A stretch of 54,067 nucleotides of DNA from assembly GCF_008329585.1 (NCBI RefSeq), contig NZ_NPKP01000021.1, positions 1-54,067 of the forward strand. The letters are read 5' to 3'. The stretch comes from Mycolicibacterium sp. P9-22 (GTDB lineage: Bacteria > Actinomycetota > Actinomycetes > Mycobacteriales > Mycobacteriaceae). The translations under genes and the position numbers were made by a program. Shown piece after piece: positions 1-7,462 of the stretch; the first letter of the stretch is position 1, and each line of letters opens with the position of its first letter. The notes beneath the pieces are model-generated. The model was not told the origin of the DNA and did no database searches. It worked only from the letters and a program-made list of their open reading frames with translations.

Positions 1-96
1 CTCCACGGATACCTCGGAGACGTACCGCCCGGCGAGTTCGAAGCCATCTTCTACGCTACGAAACGGACCGACCAACCCCTGGTCGAAATCCAATAG
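1..96 (+). CDS. IS3-family transposase (OrfB), C-terminal fragment
   Basis: Frame 1 is open from the first base to TAG at 94-96 and encodes 31 residues including HGYLGDVPPGEFE and ending PLVEIQ. This is the usual C-terminus of the DDE integrase-type OrfB of IS3 elements, in which a Y-x-x-P-x-E-F-E segment lies shortly before the stop. The catalytic DDE residues would be upstream, outside the window. The stop codon lies directly before the terminal repeat, as expected. The 5' truncation is due to the window edge and says nothing about whether the transposase is intact. Confidence 0.8.
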   Translation, partial: LHGYLGDVPPGEFEAIFYATKRTDQPLVEIQ

Positions 97-97
97 T

Positions 98-127
98 GAG
101 AGTCTCCATCAGGACCAGGGCGATTCA
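98..127. repeat. IS3-type right terminal inverted repeat
   Basis: Thirty bases after the transposase stop, beginning GAGAGTCTCC and ending GCGATTCA. The outer tip CA (TG when read inward) and the position just after orfB fit an IS3 right end. The partner repeat is not in the window. Confidence 0.7.
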
Positions 128-168
128 GTGATGGTTCGTTCGACTGTGACCTTCTCGTTGTCGCTCAT
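128..168 (-). pseudogene. 5' fragment of an SRPBCC-family gene cut by the IS
   Basis: On the minus strand an ATG at 168 opens MSDNEKVTVERTI and then runs into the IS tip at 127. Translation would continue for a few IS-encoded residues (TESPWS) to TGA at 109-111. The fragment matches the N-terminus common among mycobacterial SRPBCC (polyketide cyclase/START-like) proteins, where a Val-Glu-Arg-x-Ile segment leads into the first strand before an Ala-Pro motif. It starts 47 bases downstream of the MpaB-like gene on the same strand, so the two probably once formed an operon. The rest of the gene is either beyond the IS on the left or lost. The short length limits certainty. Confidence 0.55.
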
Positions 169-215
169 ACCTGCACAGTGCCCCACAAACCGGCTTCGCT
201 AAACAAGAGCGACTG

Positions 216-1439
216 CTAGGCCACGTCGCTGCTCACGTGGGCCGCCGAATCCCCTATGGCCACCTCGCTTTCGCCGATCATGGTGCGAAGCAGCGCCGTC
301 TGCTCGCGCTGGCCGCGACGCGCGGCACGGTCCATGCCGCCAGGCAACACCAGGTCCACCGCACTGCGCGCCACATTGACCGGCAGTTTGAGCAGCGGGT
401 ACCAGGGTGGCACGAACGCGGGCAGCCCCAGCATCCGCATCGCGCGGGGCCCGAGGAAGGCGCTCGTGACCGACAGGTGCTGGGCCCGCGCCAGCTGTCG
501 TCGTAACGCGGGCCAGCTGTCGTAATGCCAGTCCAGCGGATCGTCTGCCATCGGAGCGGCCAACTGACGCGTGGACTCGTCGGGCGCCGAGAGGGCGGTC
601 AAGGTGTGGTACAGCACCCGGATGCCGTCACGGAAGCTGTGCGGCAACCACTCGTCCTCGACACCGATGAGCCAGCCGACATAACGCGTCAGATGCGCGA
701 CCGCCTCCAGATCGTCAGGCGCGGTGAGGATTCCCATACCGAGACTGGCCGCCGGCGGGGCGATCAGCGCACCGATCAAGGTCGCCGCCATATCGGTCTG
801 GTTGACGGGCACGCCCCACTCCTCGGGACGCCAGTCCGGCATCGCACCGACATGCCTGCGCACGAAGGCATGGATCAGCCGGACCCGGATCGTGGACCGA
901 TAACCGACGCCGAGCGGCTCGAGGCCGTCTTCGGCGATGACGTCCATCGCCCATTGCATGGTCTCGGCGAAGCGCTTGTTGGACCCCTTCTCCAGCGCGC
1001 CGGTCCGCAGCAGGGTCTTGTTGAAGCCGGAGAACTGATATCCGCCCAGCAACGACACATCGCGCGCGACATACATGCCATCGGCGCCGCCTCGCCGCAT
1101 CACTCGCTGACCGCGCCGGATCAGCTCGTGATCGACCCACCGCGGCGCCGTCTCCACCGAGGAGAAAAAGTCGCGCAATGGCTGCGGCGCCTCCGGCACT
1201 CGCGCAATGCCGTCGGCCAGCGCCCGGTCGAACAGCGGGCGGGTCTGCGGCAGGCCGGTGGCCACCATCCAGTCCAGCAGCCGATCCATGGGCTCGTCGC
1301 CGACGGTGAGGCGCTCCCCAAGTCGCTCCCACTGCCGTGGGTCCGGCTGCCGTATGCCCAGGCCAACGGCCAGAAGCTTGATCATGCCCGGCACCGGGCC
1401 GGGTCGGTCGGGATGCCGGGTCGGGACACCTACAGTCAT
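216..1439 (-). CDS. Oxygenase MpaB-like / DUF2236 family protein
   Basis: A 407-residue protein of the DUF2236 family, which includes the fungal oxygenase MpaB and the latex-clearing haem protein Lcp. It carries the family's GYQFSGFNKTLLRTGAL stretch (about residue 130-150) and RVRLIHAFVRRHVG (about 185), whose His is the proximal haem-ligand position in Lcp. Substrate unknown; oxidative cleavage or oxidation of a hydrophobic compound is inferred from family only. I chose ATG 1439 because AAAGGGGAG lies about seven bases upstream; an in-frame start ten codons earlier lacks such a site. No signal peptide or obvious membrane segment. A promoter with an overlapping palindrome lies upstream (1486-1515), and the IS-broken SRPBCC gene follows. 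Confidence 0.85.
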   Translation of the reverse strand: MTVGVPTRHPDRPGPVPGMIKLLAVGLGIRQPDPRQWERLGERLTVGDEPMDRLLDWMVATGLPQTRPLFDRALADGIARVPEAPQPLRDFFSSVETAPRWVDHELIRRGQRVMRRGGADGMYVARDVSLLGGYQFSGFNKTLLRTGALEKGSNKRFAETMQWAMDVIAEDGLEPLGVGYRSTIRVRLIHAFVRRHVGAMPDWRPEEWGVPVNQTDMAATLIGALIAPPAASLGMGILTAPDDLEAVAHLTRYVGWLIGVEDEWLPHSFRDGIRVLYHTLTALSAPDESTRQLAAPMADDPLDWHYDSWPALRRQLARAQHLSVTSAFLGPRAMRMLGLPAFVPPWYPLLKLPVNVARSAVDLVLPGGMDRAARRGQREQTALLRTMIGESEVAIGDSAAHVSSDVA

Positions 1440-1485
1440 CGAAGCTCCCCTTTGAGCGGATTCAGACAACGCATGTAGTCAACTG

Positions 1486-1515
1486 AGCGTACGCGCCACT
1501 CGACAGGTGTCAACA
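1486..1515 (-). promoter_or_regulatory. Promoter with overlapping palindromic operator
   Basis: On the minus strand TTGACA (1513-1508), a 16-base spacer and TACGCT (1491-1486, fitting TAnnnT) form a plausible SigA promoter for the MpaB-like gene. The -35 is embedded in a palindrome, ACTCGACAGGTGTCAACA (1498-1515), whose central arms are TCGACA and TGTCAA. It matches a perfect palindrome at 36353-36370 at 15 of 18 positions. A repressor site is the natural reading; the regulator is not identified. Confidence 0.5.
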
Positions 1516-1581
1516 AGCCATGCCGCGTCACCTTCCGGGGTTGGAATGAGGCGCAGCTCGGGCGGTTGTACTGTCCTGGCC

Positions 1582-2463
1582 ATGCGCACGCCCCGCGACC
1601 CCGATGGCGACGCCCCGCTGTGGAAGCGGGCCGCTTTTGAGCTGAAGTGCCTCATCAAACGCCGGATCGCCCCGAAGGGCACACCGGTGACACCGCCGAC
1701 TGAGCCGTACCTGGTGGTGCCCATCCTGGGCCAGTCCAATGCCTTCGGCATGGGACTGCCGTTGGATCCCGCCGGTGCCGACAAACCGCACCCAAATGTG
1801 CACCAATGGGCCAACAGCGGTCCGTCGAAGAACACCGTCATCCTCGGAGCGGACCCACTGGTGCACGAGACGCCCTCTCGGCGTGTCGGTTTCGGGGTTA
1901 CCTTCGGCAAAGCACTGACGGAGGCAACCAACCGGGCGGTGCTGCTGGTGCCGTGCGCCCGCGGCGATACCTCGTTTCACCCGAAGAACGGTTACACCTG
2001 GGACATCTCCGACACCAAGACGCGACGCAACCTCTACCGTGAGGCGGTCCGCTCGATCGACAACGCGCTGGCACATCACCCGGGCAGCACCGTCGCCGTG
2101 GTGCTGTGGCATCAGGGTGAGTCCGATGTACCGCTGACCCCCGGACCGGAGTATCAGCGCAAACTGGACGCGTTGTTCGATGATCTGCGCGCCCGGTACG
2201 GCGCCGATACACCGATCATCCTCGGCGGCATGGTGCCCGAGGAGATGGAGCTCAGCGGCAAGGACTACTCGGTGATCAATGCCGTGCACGAGGACACCCC
2301 GAACCGCAAGCGGCGGACGGCCTTCGTTCCCGGCAACCGGAACTCGTTCAACAGCCATGCCGATCGTCACTACAACGCCGAAGGCCTACGTGCCCTGGGC
2401 CGCGATATGTGGCTGGCCTACCAGAGACTCGATGCCGCCGCGCTGGAGGAGTACCGACGCTGA
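1582..2463 (+). CDS. SGNH-type esterase, sialate O-acetylesterase-like (CE6/DUF303)
   Basis: About 293 residues. GQSNAFG (about residue 50) carries the nucleophile Ser of the sialate O-acetylesterase/acetylxylan esterase group, VVLWHQGESD (about residue 180) is the family's second block, and a C-terminal His after NSHADRHYN completes the likely triad. The predicted activity is deacetylation of a carbohydrate or other ester. There is no convincing signal peptide, so a cytoplasmic location is possible. Start choice is weak: ATG 1582 fits the family, ATG 1546 is an alternative, and neither has a strong ribosome site. It diverges from the MpaB-like gene and shares its upstream region, including the palindrome. 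Confidence 0.75.
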   Translation: MRTPRDPDGDAPLWKRAAFELKCLIKRRIAPKGTPVTPPTEPYLVVPILGQSNAFGMGLPLDPAGADKPHPNVHQWANSGPSKNTVILGADPLVHETPSRRVGFGVTFGKALTEATNRAVLLVPCARGDTSFHPKNGYTWDISDTKTRRNLYREAVRSIDNALAHHPGSTVAVVLWHQGESDVPLTPGPEYQRKLDALFDDLRARYGADTPIILGGMVPEEMELSGKDYSVINAVHEDTPNRKRRTAFVPGNRNSFNSHADRHYNAEGLRALGRDMWLAYQRLDAAALEEYRR

Positions 2464-2479
2464 CCGGCACCGGACGCGG

Positions 2480-2770
2480 TCAGTCCCTGCGCTGCACGGG
2501 GACGATCTCGGTCCGGGCAATCGCCCGATCCCGCTGTGCCGACAGTGCGGTGCGACGCGGGTCGGCCATGTAGCCGTCCATCGCTGCCGGCGATGCCCAC
2601 TCGAACAGCTGGATCTCCAACGGCCTGCCCTCGGCGCCATCGGTCCATGCTCGGTGCACGACGGTTCCGCCGTGCTCAGGGACCAGCGAAAGTACCGCGT
2701 CCTCGTAGTCGCTGAGCGCTTGCTCCATGCCCGGGTGTGCCCACAGAAACACATACATCGCCTGCGTCAT
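2480..2770 (-). CDS. Small dimeric alpha/beta-barrel protein (DUF1330/ABM-like)
   Basis: A 96-residue protein beginning MTQAMYVFLWAHPGME, with the pattern of ferredoxin-like small oxygenases and stress proteins: hydrophobic first strand, helix with DYEDAVLSLV, then a strand with PLEIQLFEWASPAAMDGYM. Such proteins act as dimers; the substrate cannot be told. An in-frame ATG at 2848 would add 26 residues with no strand-like sequence, so the shorter form is preferred, although neither start has a strong ribosome site. It ends 17 bases from the convergent SGNH esterase gene. Confidence 0.6.
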   Translation of the reverse strand: MTQAMYVFLWAHPGMEQALSDYEDAVLSLVPEHGGTVVHRAWTDGAEGRPLEIQLFEWASPAAMDGYMADPRRTALSAQRDRAIARTEIVPVQRRD

Positions 2771-2966
2771 CGTGAAAGGGTCGCACGCGGCGCCGTGAAT
2801 CACCCAGCTGTTTTTCGGCCCTGGCGTCGAGCCGGGTTTGTAGGACATACTGTCGTCGGGGCGGCCCCCATTCGGTGTAGGCCCACCACTTCCCATTTTC
2901 CCTCTCCCTCGCCGGGATGGGCCGCGCCATGCCTTCACCCACCTCATCAGAACGGAGCGAAAACCG

Positions 2967-3470
2967 ATGTCTCTGAACACGATCAGGAACGGTGCCGAGC
3001 GGTTGATCATCGAGAACACACTCGATCGCAACCGGGCGGCACTCATCGACACCGTGCGCGGGCTCTCAGAGTTCGACGCCCGGCGCCGGCTCGTCGCATC
3101 GCTGACAACACCCATCTCGTTGATCAAACATGCAGCCGCCGCGGAACGCATTTGGTTCCAGCGTTTTTGGGCTGGATTGGACGCTTCGGAGTGTGACGGG
3201 TACTCCGAACGCGACGAGGGCACCTTCGCTGTCGCCGCGCACGAACCACTGAGTGCAGTGATCGCCGAGTTCGAACGTGCCAGTCAGCTGTCGCGCGCGA
3301 TTGCGGCACGCTTCGATCTCGACGACACCAAGGTGAATCCTCTTGAGGGCGAAGTCAGTATGCGGTGGACTCTATTGGCGATGATCGAGGAGTTCGCCAG
3401 GCATGCGGGGCACGGGGACATCCTGCGTGAGCAGATCGATGCCGGGAGCGCTACGCCGTTGCCCGTATGA
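2967..3470 (+). CDS. DinB / DUF664 family protein
   Basis: A 167-residue four-helix-bundle protein of the DinB-like (DUF664) type. Family-type features are LIKHAAAAERIWFQRF (about residue 52) and EEFARHAGHGDILRE near residue 145, giving the spaced His residues that bind a divalent metal in relatives. Many actinobacterial members are mycothiol- or bacillithiol-dependent transferases, so a thiol-linked detoxification role is possible. GGAG stands eight bases before the ATG. The 3' end overlaps the convergent hydrolase gene by 20 bases. Confidence 0.8.
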   Translation: MSLNTIRNGAERLIIENTLDRNRAALIDTVRGLSEFDARRRLVASLTTPISLIKHAAAAERIWFQRFWAGLDASECDGYSERDEGTFAVAAHEPLSAVIAEFERASQLSRAIAARFDLDDTKVNPLEGEVSMRWTLLAMIEEFARHAGHGDILREQIDAGSATPLPV

Positions 3471-4353
3471 CGTGTTCTGCGATCCGAGCATAGGTCCTGC
3501 GCGTCGACTCGATATCGCCGCTCATGATGTTGTATCCGTGATCCACACCGGGCACCTCGTAGTACTCGGCCAATGCACCGACGTCGGCGAGTGCGTCGGC
3601 GTATTGCCGGGCCTCGCCGCGCAGTCGGTCGTACTCGGCGGTGATGATCAATGCCGGTGCGATCCCGGCGAGCCCTTTGCCATTGTCACCCCAGCCGGGT
3701 GAGGCGAGAGGGTCACTGCGCCGTGTCCGATCGGGGATATAGGCGGTATCGAAGATCTCCCCCATCCACGGCTTCATGATGGCCCGGCGCCCGGCCGATG
3801 ACGGCTTGTGACCGGTCGGGGTCACCAGGTCCAGGGGCGCATAATGCAGCACTTGCAGCGCGATGTCCGGACCGCGGTTCTCCAGCGCCAGCCGTGACGC
3901 TGCGGCGGTGAGATTTCCTCCCGCACTTTGGCCGCCGACACACAGCCGGGTGCCGTCCCAACCCCGATCCGGCTCGGCCACCCACCGCACGATGTCGTAA
4001 AACTGTTGCGGCGCAGCGGGAAAACGATGACCGGGTGCCAGCACGTAGCTGGTGTTGACCACGAACACACCAGCATTGGCCGCCAGATAACGGCACCAGG
4101 GATCGTCCTGTTCAGGATGCCCGATCACGAATCCGCCGCCATGGATGTTGACATACACCGGAGTGTTCGGCGTCGGGGTCGGCGGCCGGTACACGGTGGC
4201 CGCCGCGGCGCCGTAACTGGTCGGAATGCTGATCTGCGACGTGCTGCCGACGATCTCGGGGAAACGGACGGCGGGCTTGGGCGCCGGATCGACCACCGTG
4301 GCCAACACCCGCGCCAGCGTGTCGGCGATCATCTGCTGAGACAGGATCGACAT
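3451..4353 (-). CDS. Alpha/beta hydrolase of the HSL/Lip family
   Basis: 300 residues. The oxyanion-hole motif HGGGF (about residue 75), the nucleophile elbow GGQSAGG (about 145), the Asp in EYDRLRGEA (about 245) and the His in VDHGYN (about 275) make a complete hormone-sensitive-lipase-type catalytic set, as in mycobacterial Lip carboxylesterases. It should hydrolyse short to medium acyl esters in the cytoplasm. AAGGGAA precedes ATG 4353. It lies 10 bases after the SDR gene on the same strand, so the two probably share the TetR-controlled transcript. Its stop overlaps the convergent DinB gene. Confidence 0.88.
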   Translation of the reverse strand: MSILSQQMIADTLARVLATVVDPAPKPAVRFPEIVGSTSQISIPTSYGAAAATVYRPPTPTPNTPVYVNIHGGGFVIGHPEQDDPWCRYLAANAGVFVVNTSYVLAPGHRFPAAPQQFYDIVRWVAEPDRGWDGTRLCVGGQSAGGNLTAAASRLALENRGPDIALQVLHYAPLDLVTPTGHKPSSAGRRAIMKPWMGEIFDTAYIPDRTRRSDPLASPGWGDNGKGLAGIAPALIITAEYDRLRGEARQYADALADVGALAEYYEVPGVDHGYNIMSGDIESTRRTYARIAEHVIRATA

Positions 4354-4363
4354 GGAGTTCCCT

Positions 4364-5230
4364 TCACACACCCGAGGACAGCGGATCGAGTTGGTCGTTG
4401 GTGATGTCATCCGCCGCTGTCGAAATGCTGAGTGACTCCCATTTCTCATCGGTGGCCAGCAGGTCGCGTCCGGCGGCGGTGGCGTAGCGGTAGGCGTCGG
4501 GACCGACCAGCAGCCGGGCCGGCGGCGCCTCCATGCCCACGATATCCAACAGCAAGGCAGCGACCTTGACCGGATCGCTGGCGCCCAGATTGGCTGACTG
4601 GCTGAGTCGCGCGGCAGCACCCACCGTCGCCGCATATTCGTCGCGGACCGGCGCAATGTCCATCGACGAGCCCGCCCAGTCGGTGCGCATGCCGCCCGGC
4701 TCGAGCACTGTCACCTTGATACCCAGCGGGGCGACCTCCTGGTAGAGGACACCGGAGTAGCCGGTGACCGCCCACTTGGCCGATTGATACGCAGCCAGAC
4801 CCGGTCGGGCCATCCGTCCACCGACAGAGGAGATCTGGATGATGTGACCGGCGCGCTGGGCACGCATGACGGGCAGGGCGGCCTGGGTGAGGCGCACGAC
4901 GCCGAAGAAGTTGGTGTCGATCTGGGTGCGGAAGTCGTCGAAATCGACGTCCTCGACGGCTGCCATGTTGGCGTACCCGGCGTTGTTGACCAGCACGTCG
5001 AGGCGGCCGTACCTGTCGACCGCGGCGGCGACGGCGGCGCGCACCTGTTCGTCATCGGTCACGTCGAGTTCCACGACGGCGAGGCGTTCGGGGTACCGGC
5101 CGGCCAGGTCGGTCAGTGCCGACGGCGAACGCGCGCCGGCGACCACGCGGTGTCCGGCCGCCAACGCCGCTTCGGTGATGGCGCGTCCGAGTCCTCGAGA
5201 GGCGCCGGAGACGAGAAAGACGTGAGACAT
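4364..5230 (-). CDS. Short-chain dehydrogenase/reductase (SDR)
   Basis: 288 residues from ATG 5230, preceded by AAAGGAG. Classical SDR features in order: the NAD(P) motif SGASRGLGRAI at the N-terminus, DVTDDEQV, NNAGYAN (about residue 85), the catalytic Ser in QISSVGGRMA, and YQSAKWAV with Tyr and Lys (about 152/156). An NAD(P)-dependent oxidoreductase acting on an alcohol or ketone is expected; the specific substrate is unknown. It leads a two-gene operon with the Lip-type hydrolase. The adjacent TetR gene upstream and the matching operator 50 bases before the start suggest induction by a hydrophobic ligand. Confidence 0.9.
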   Translation of the reverse strand: MSHVFLVSGASRGLGRAITEAALAAGHRVVAGARSPSALTDLAGRYPERLAVVELDVTDDEQVRAAVAAAVDRYGRLDVLVNNAGYANMAAVEDVDFDDFRTQIDTNFFGVVRLTQAALPVMRAQRAGHIIQISSVGGRMARPGLAAYQSAKWAVTGYSGVLYQEVAPLGIKVTVLEPGGMRTDWAGSSMDIAPVRDEYAATVGAAARLSQSANLGASDPVKVAALLLDIVGMEAPPARLLVGPDAYRYATAAGRDLLATDEKWESLSISTAADDITNDQLDPLSSGV

Positions 5231-5279
5231 GGGATCTCCTTTCGGGGCGGGTGGTCGGGCCACCCTGTGGCCGCGATAT

Positions 5280-5295
5280 GTATACGAACGTAGAC
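5280..5295 (-). promoter_or_regulatory. TetR operator upstream of the SDR-hydrolase operon
   Basis: GTATACGAACGTAGAC is a 16-bp inverted repeat (arms GTnTACG and CGTAGAC, two-base centre) with one mismatch. The same arms TCTACG-NN-CGTAGA occur as a perfect repeat in front of the TetR gene. Its place 50-65 bases upstream of the SDR ATG, in a promoter-like AT-rich patch, suits repression. Confidence 0.65.
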
Positions 5296-5334
5296 TTAAC
5301 CGCGATGATTCCCGCTCCGCCGCGAAAGTTCCGG

Positions 5335-5913
5335 TTACTCCTCCGACGCACCGATGATCACGCCGAAAACCGATTCGAGAATGCCCGCGAGATTTCCAGG
5401 GTCACCGTCACGCAGCGCGCGGGTACCGATCACCGAGCGCATCAGCAGCACTCCGCTGATCACCGCCAGCACCAGTTCGGTGCGCAGCTCACGATCGGGA
5501 AGGTCGATCTGGCGGGCCAGACGTTGTCCGACATGACGTTCGATCGCCTCGCGCACGATGCGGACTGCTACCGGATTGGACACCGAGAGCAGCATGATCA
5601 GGAACGATTCTGGTGGGCTGCCCGACGGCCCGGTGCGAGACACCAGCGTGGCGGCAGTGTCACCGGCGAGCGTGTCGGACCCGTCGGTGACGAACACCGG
5701 CGGGGCGAAGGCAGTCTCGACGGCCTCGGCAAACAGCTGCTCCTTCGAGCCGAAGTACCGGTTCACCAGCATGGCGGTGACACCCGCATCCTTCGCGATC
5801 TGACGGACGCCCGCACCGTCATAACCCGCATCGGCGAAGTGCCCGATGGCCGATTGCAGGATCGCCGCACGGGTGGCAGCCGCGTTACGCGGGCGAGACG
5901 GGGACGAAGGCAT
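5335..5913 (-). CDS. TetR-family transcriptional regulator
   Basis: 192 residues from ATG 5913. The N-terminal helix-turn-helix is clear: ATRAAILQSAIGHFADAGYD, then VRQIAKDAGVTAMLVNRYFGSKEQL, the usual TetR signature ending in a YFGSKE-type segment. The C-terminal ligand-binding half is variable. Upstream in-frame codons are available but would run through the operator, so 5913 is preferred. A TAGACT -10 lies about five bases before the ATG, which suggests a leaderless transcript. The operator at 5921-5934 overlaps it, implying autorepression together with control of the SDR-hydrolase operon. Confidence 0.9.
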   Translation of the reverse strand: MPSSPSRPRNAAATRAAILQSAIGHFADAGYDGAGVRQIAKDAGVTAMLVNRYFGSKEQLFAEAVETAFAPPVFVTDGSDTLAGDTAATLVSRTGPSGSPPESFLIMLLSVSNPVAVRIVREAIERHVGQRLARQIDLPDRELRTELVLAVISGVLLMRSVIGTRALRDGDPGNLAGILESVFGVIIGASEE

Positions 5914-5920
5914 ACATAAG

Positions 5921-5934
5921 TCTACGCCCGTAGA
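5921..5934 (-). promoter_or_regulatory. TetR operator, perfect inverted repeat
   Basis: TCTACGCCCGTAGA: 6-bp arms TCTACG and CGTAGA around CC, lying 8-21 bases before the TetR start codon and overlapping its likely -10. The same arms recur at 5280-5295. Confidence 0.68.
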
Positions 5935-5947
5935 GCAAACGTCGGTG

Positions 5948-6265
5948 CTACTGCAGCGGGGAACTCGCAATCGGATCCAGCCGGACCGTCTGCGTCGAGG
6001 TGATCAGTGAGACATCGAACAACGCGTGGTCTTCGACGAAATCCACGCTGGTGCGGTAACTCTCGGCAAGTTGCAGCGGATCGCTGTCGTGCGGATAACC
6101 GATGAGCGCGAACACGTGCCGGCCGATTGAGCTCGCCTCCGTCCATACCCCGTGGACGGTGATCCCGTACGCGCGGAGGGTCTGGATATGACGTGGCCAG
6201 AAACCCGACACATAGCGCCGGAGCGCATTCTCATCGGCCAGCGTGTAGGTACGCAGTTCCATCAT
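5948..6265 (-). CDS. NIPSNAP-family protein
   Basis: 105 residues starting MMELRTYTLADENALRRYVS, the usual opening of bacterial NIPSNAP proteins, followed by a helix and a strand around GVWTEASSIG and FALIGYPHDS. The fold is a dimeric alpha/beta barrel; biochemical role unknown. The ATG at 6265 overlaps the stop of the upstream acetyltransferase as ATGA, so the two are translationally coupled. Its 3' end lies only 34 bases before the TetR start, so the TetR promoter must lie in this short gap. Confidence 0.75.
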   Translation of the reverse strand: MMELRTYTLADENALRRYVSGFWPRHIQTLRAYGITVHGVWTEASSIGRHVFALIGYPHDSDPLQLAESYRTSVDFVEDHALFDVSLITSTQTVRLDPIASSPLQ

Positions 6266-6750
6266 GAGCGCACCCGGAAATCTTTGTGCATCGCGACACC
6301 CAGAGATCCGCGCCCCTGACCGACGGGTCGGAATCCATTGCGCTGGTATAGGTTTTGTGCTGCATTGCGCATATGCACATTGGTGCACATCGCTTCGACT
6401 GTGCCGCGGAGACGGACGAAAAGTTCGTCGAGCAAGAGGCCACCGATACCACTGCCGCGGCGCTGCGGGGTCACCGCGATACAGAGCTCCGGTAGCGAGA
6501 CACCACCGGCATCGACCCGCAGCGGCGGATCATGGTGAAACGTCCACACCGCACCGAGCCTGACGCCTGCATCGTCCACCGCAACCACCGGCACTTCGCC
6601 GGCGGCAGGCAACAGGCTCGCCACCTCGTCGGAATCCGGATCCGGCAGCGGCCAATCCTCGATGACACAGGCGTGCCGGGCCATCTCGACGATGAACGCC
6701 GCATCACCAGACGTGGCAGACCGCAGGCGCACGTTCGGGTCTGGGGACAT
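6262..6750 (-). CDS. GNAT-family N-acetyltransferase
   Basis: 162 residues. ELCIAVTPQRRGSGIGGLLLDELFVRL (split here between strand 4 and motif A) contains the acetyl-CoA loop Q-R-R-G-x-G-x-G (about residue 100), and NAAQNLYQRNGFRPVG near residue 140 is the usual motif B with Tyr. It should transfer an acetyl group from acetyl-CoA to an amine; acceptor unknown. ATG 6750 is chosen because it lies just ahead of the first strand (VRLRSATSGD). It is coupled by an ATGA overlap to the NIPSNAP gene downstream. Confidence 0.85.
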   Translation of the reverse strand: MSPDPNVRLRSATSGDAAFIVEMARHACVIEDWPLPDPDSDEVASLLPAAGEVPVVAVDDAGVRLGAVWTFHHDPPLRVDAGGVSLPELCIAVTPQRRGSGIGGLLLDELFVRLRGTVEAMCTNVHMRNAAQNLYQRNGFRPVGQGRGSLGVAMHKDFRVRS

Positions 6751-6919
6751 CACCCGATTGTGGCAGCCGCCCTGCGGGATGTCGCCACCATTTCCGCGGA
6801 CCCGAGCGATTTGGCGGCTAGCACTACCCGATGAGATCACGCCAGCATCATTGTCCGCATCACAGCGGCCCGGCCATGCTGGGCGATGTGAGCCTACGAA
6901 TCAACGACAGGAGCAGAAC

Positions 6920-7462
6920 ATGAGCAACGCCGTCCGCGAGGACCTGGTGCTCTCGCACGCAGCGATCACCGCCGACGTGGAAGCGCCGTTCGATCGTGTC
7001 GATATCGCTCAATGGCTGAAAACCCTTCCCACCCACGAGTATCAGCGCTGCGCGCCCGGTGATCACAAGGCGGCCGGGTACACGGTCGACGACGACGGCA
7101 CCCCGATGTCGATCAACGTCGAGATGATCGGCACCGGCCTGGTCATCCAGCAGTACCGGTTCGAAGTCGCCGAAGCCCACTACTGCAAGATGGTGTCGCT
7201 GTCGGATATCCTCACCCCCGCCGGGTGGACCACGACACAGGTCATCTGGGAGCTTCGCATGGAACAGCTGGACGGTGACAGGTGCCGCTACACCAACACC
7301 GTGACCTCCCACCCGACCGAAGCATTCCTGAAGTTCATCGCCGAGAACGGCCAGACCTTCAGCGAGGCAGCCGATGCTCGACAGGAAGCGTCCGGACGGC
7401 ATTGCCGGGTCGAGACACCGCTGTACGCCCAGAGCATCGCCCGCTGGGCGACCGCACGATGA
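6920..7462 (+). CDS. SRPBCC-like (START-fold) protein
   Basis: 180 residues, ATG preceded by CAGGAG. The protein lacks a sharp signature, but the succession of long beta strands (for example LVIQQYRFEVAEAHYCKMVS and TTTQVIWELRMEQL), the Thr-rich strand RYTNTVTSHPT and a long C-terminal helix with VETPLYAQSIARW resemble SRPBCC ligand-binding proteins. No catalytic residues can be named. A 24-codon gene remnant begins inside its stop codon (7459). The divergent acetyltransferase gene shares the 169-base upstream region. Confidence 0.6.
   Translation: MSNAVREDLVLSHAAITADVEAPFDRVDIAQWLKTLPTHEYQRCAPGDHKAAGYTVDDDGTPMSINVEMIGTGLVIQQYRFEVAEAHYCKMVSLSDILTPAGWTTTQVIWELRMEQLDGDRCRYTNTVTSHPTEAFLKFIAENGQTFSEAADARQEASGRHCRVETPLYAQSIARWATAR

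Larger units (their letters stand above)
1..127 (+). mobile_element. Right end of an IS3-family insertion sequence
   Basis: The window opens inside an IS3-type element: the tail of the transposase reading frame (1-96) is followed at once by a terminal repeat ending in CA at 127. Read inward on the minus strand the end starts TGAATCGCCC, the TG...CA form typical of this family. The left end lies outside the window, so size, second inverted repeat and target duplication cannot be seen. The element interrupts an SRPBCC gene (128-168). Confidence 0.8.

Noticed and set aside
525..1478. 317-codon open frame on the plus strand opposite the MpaB-like gene
   Set aside because: Arg/His/Gln-rich composition typical of antisense frames in GC-rich DNA; the opposite strand encodes a clear DUF2236 protein.
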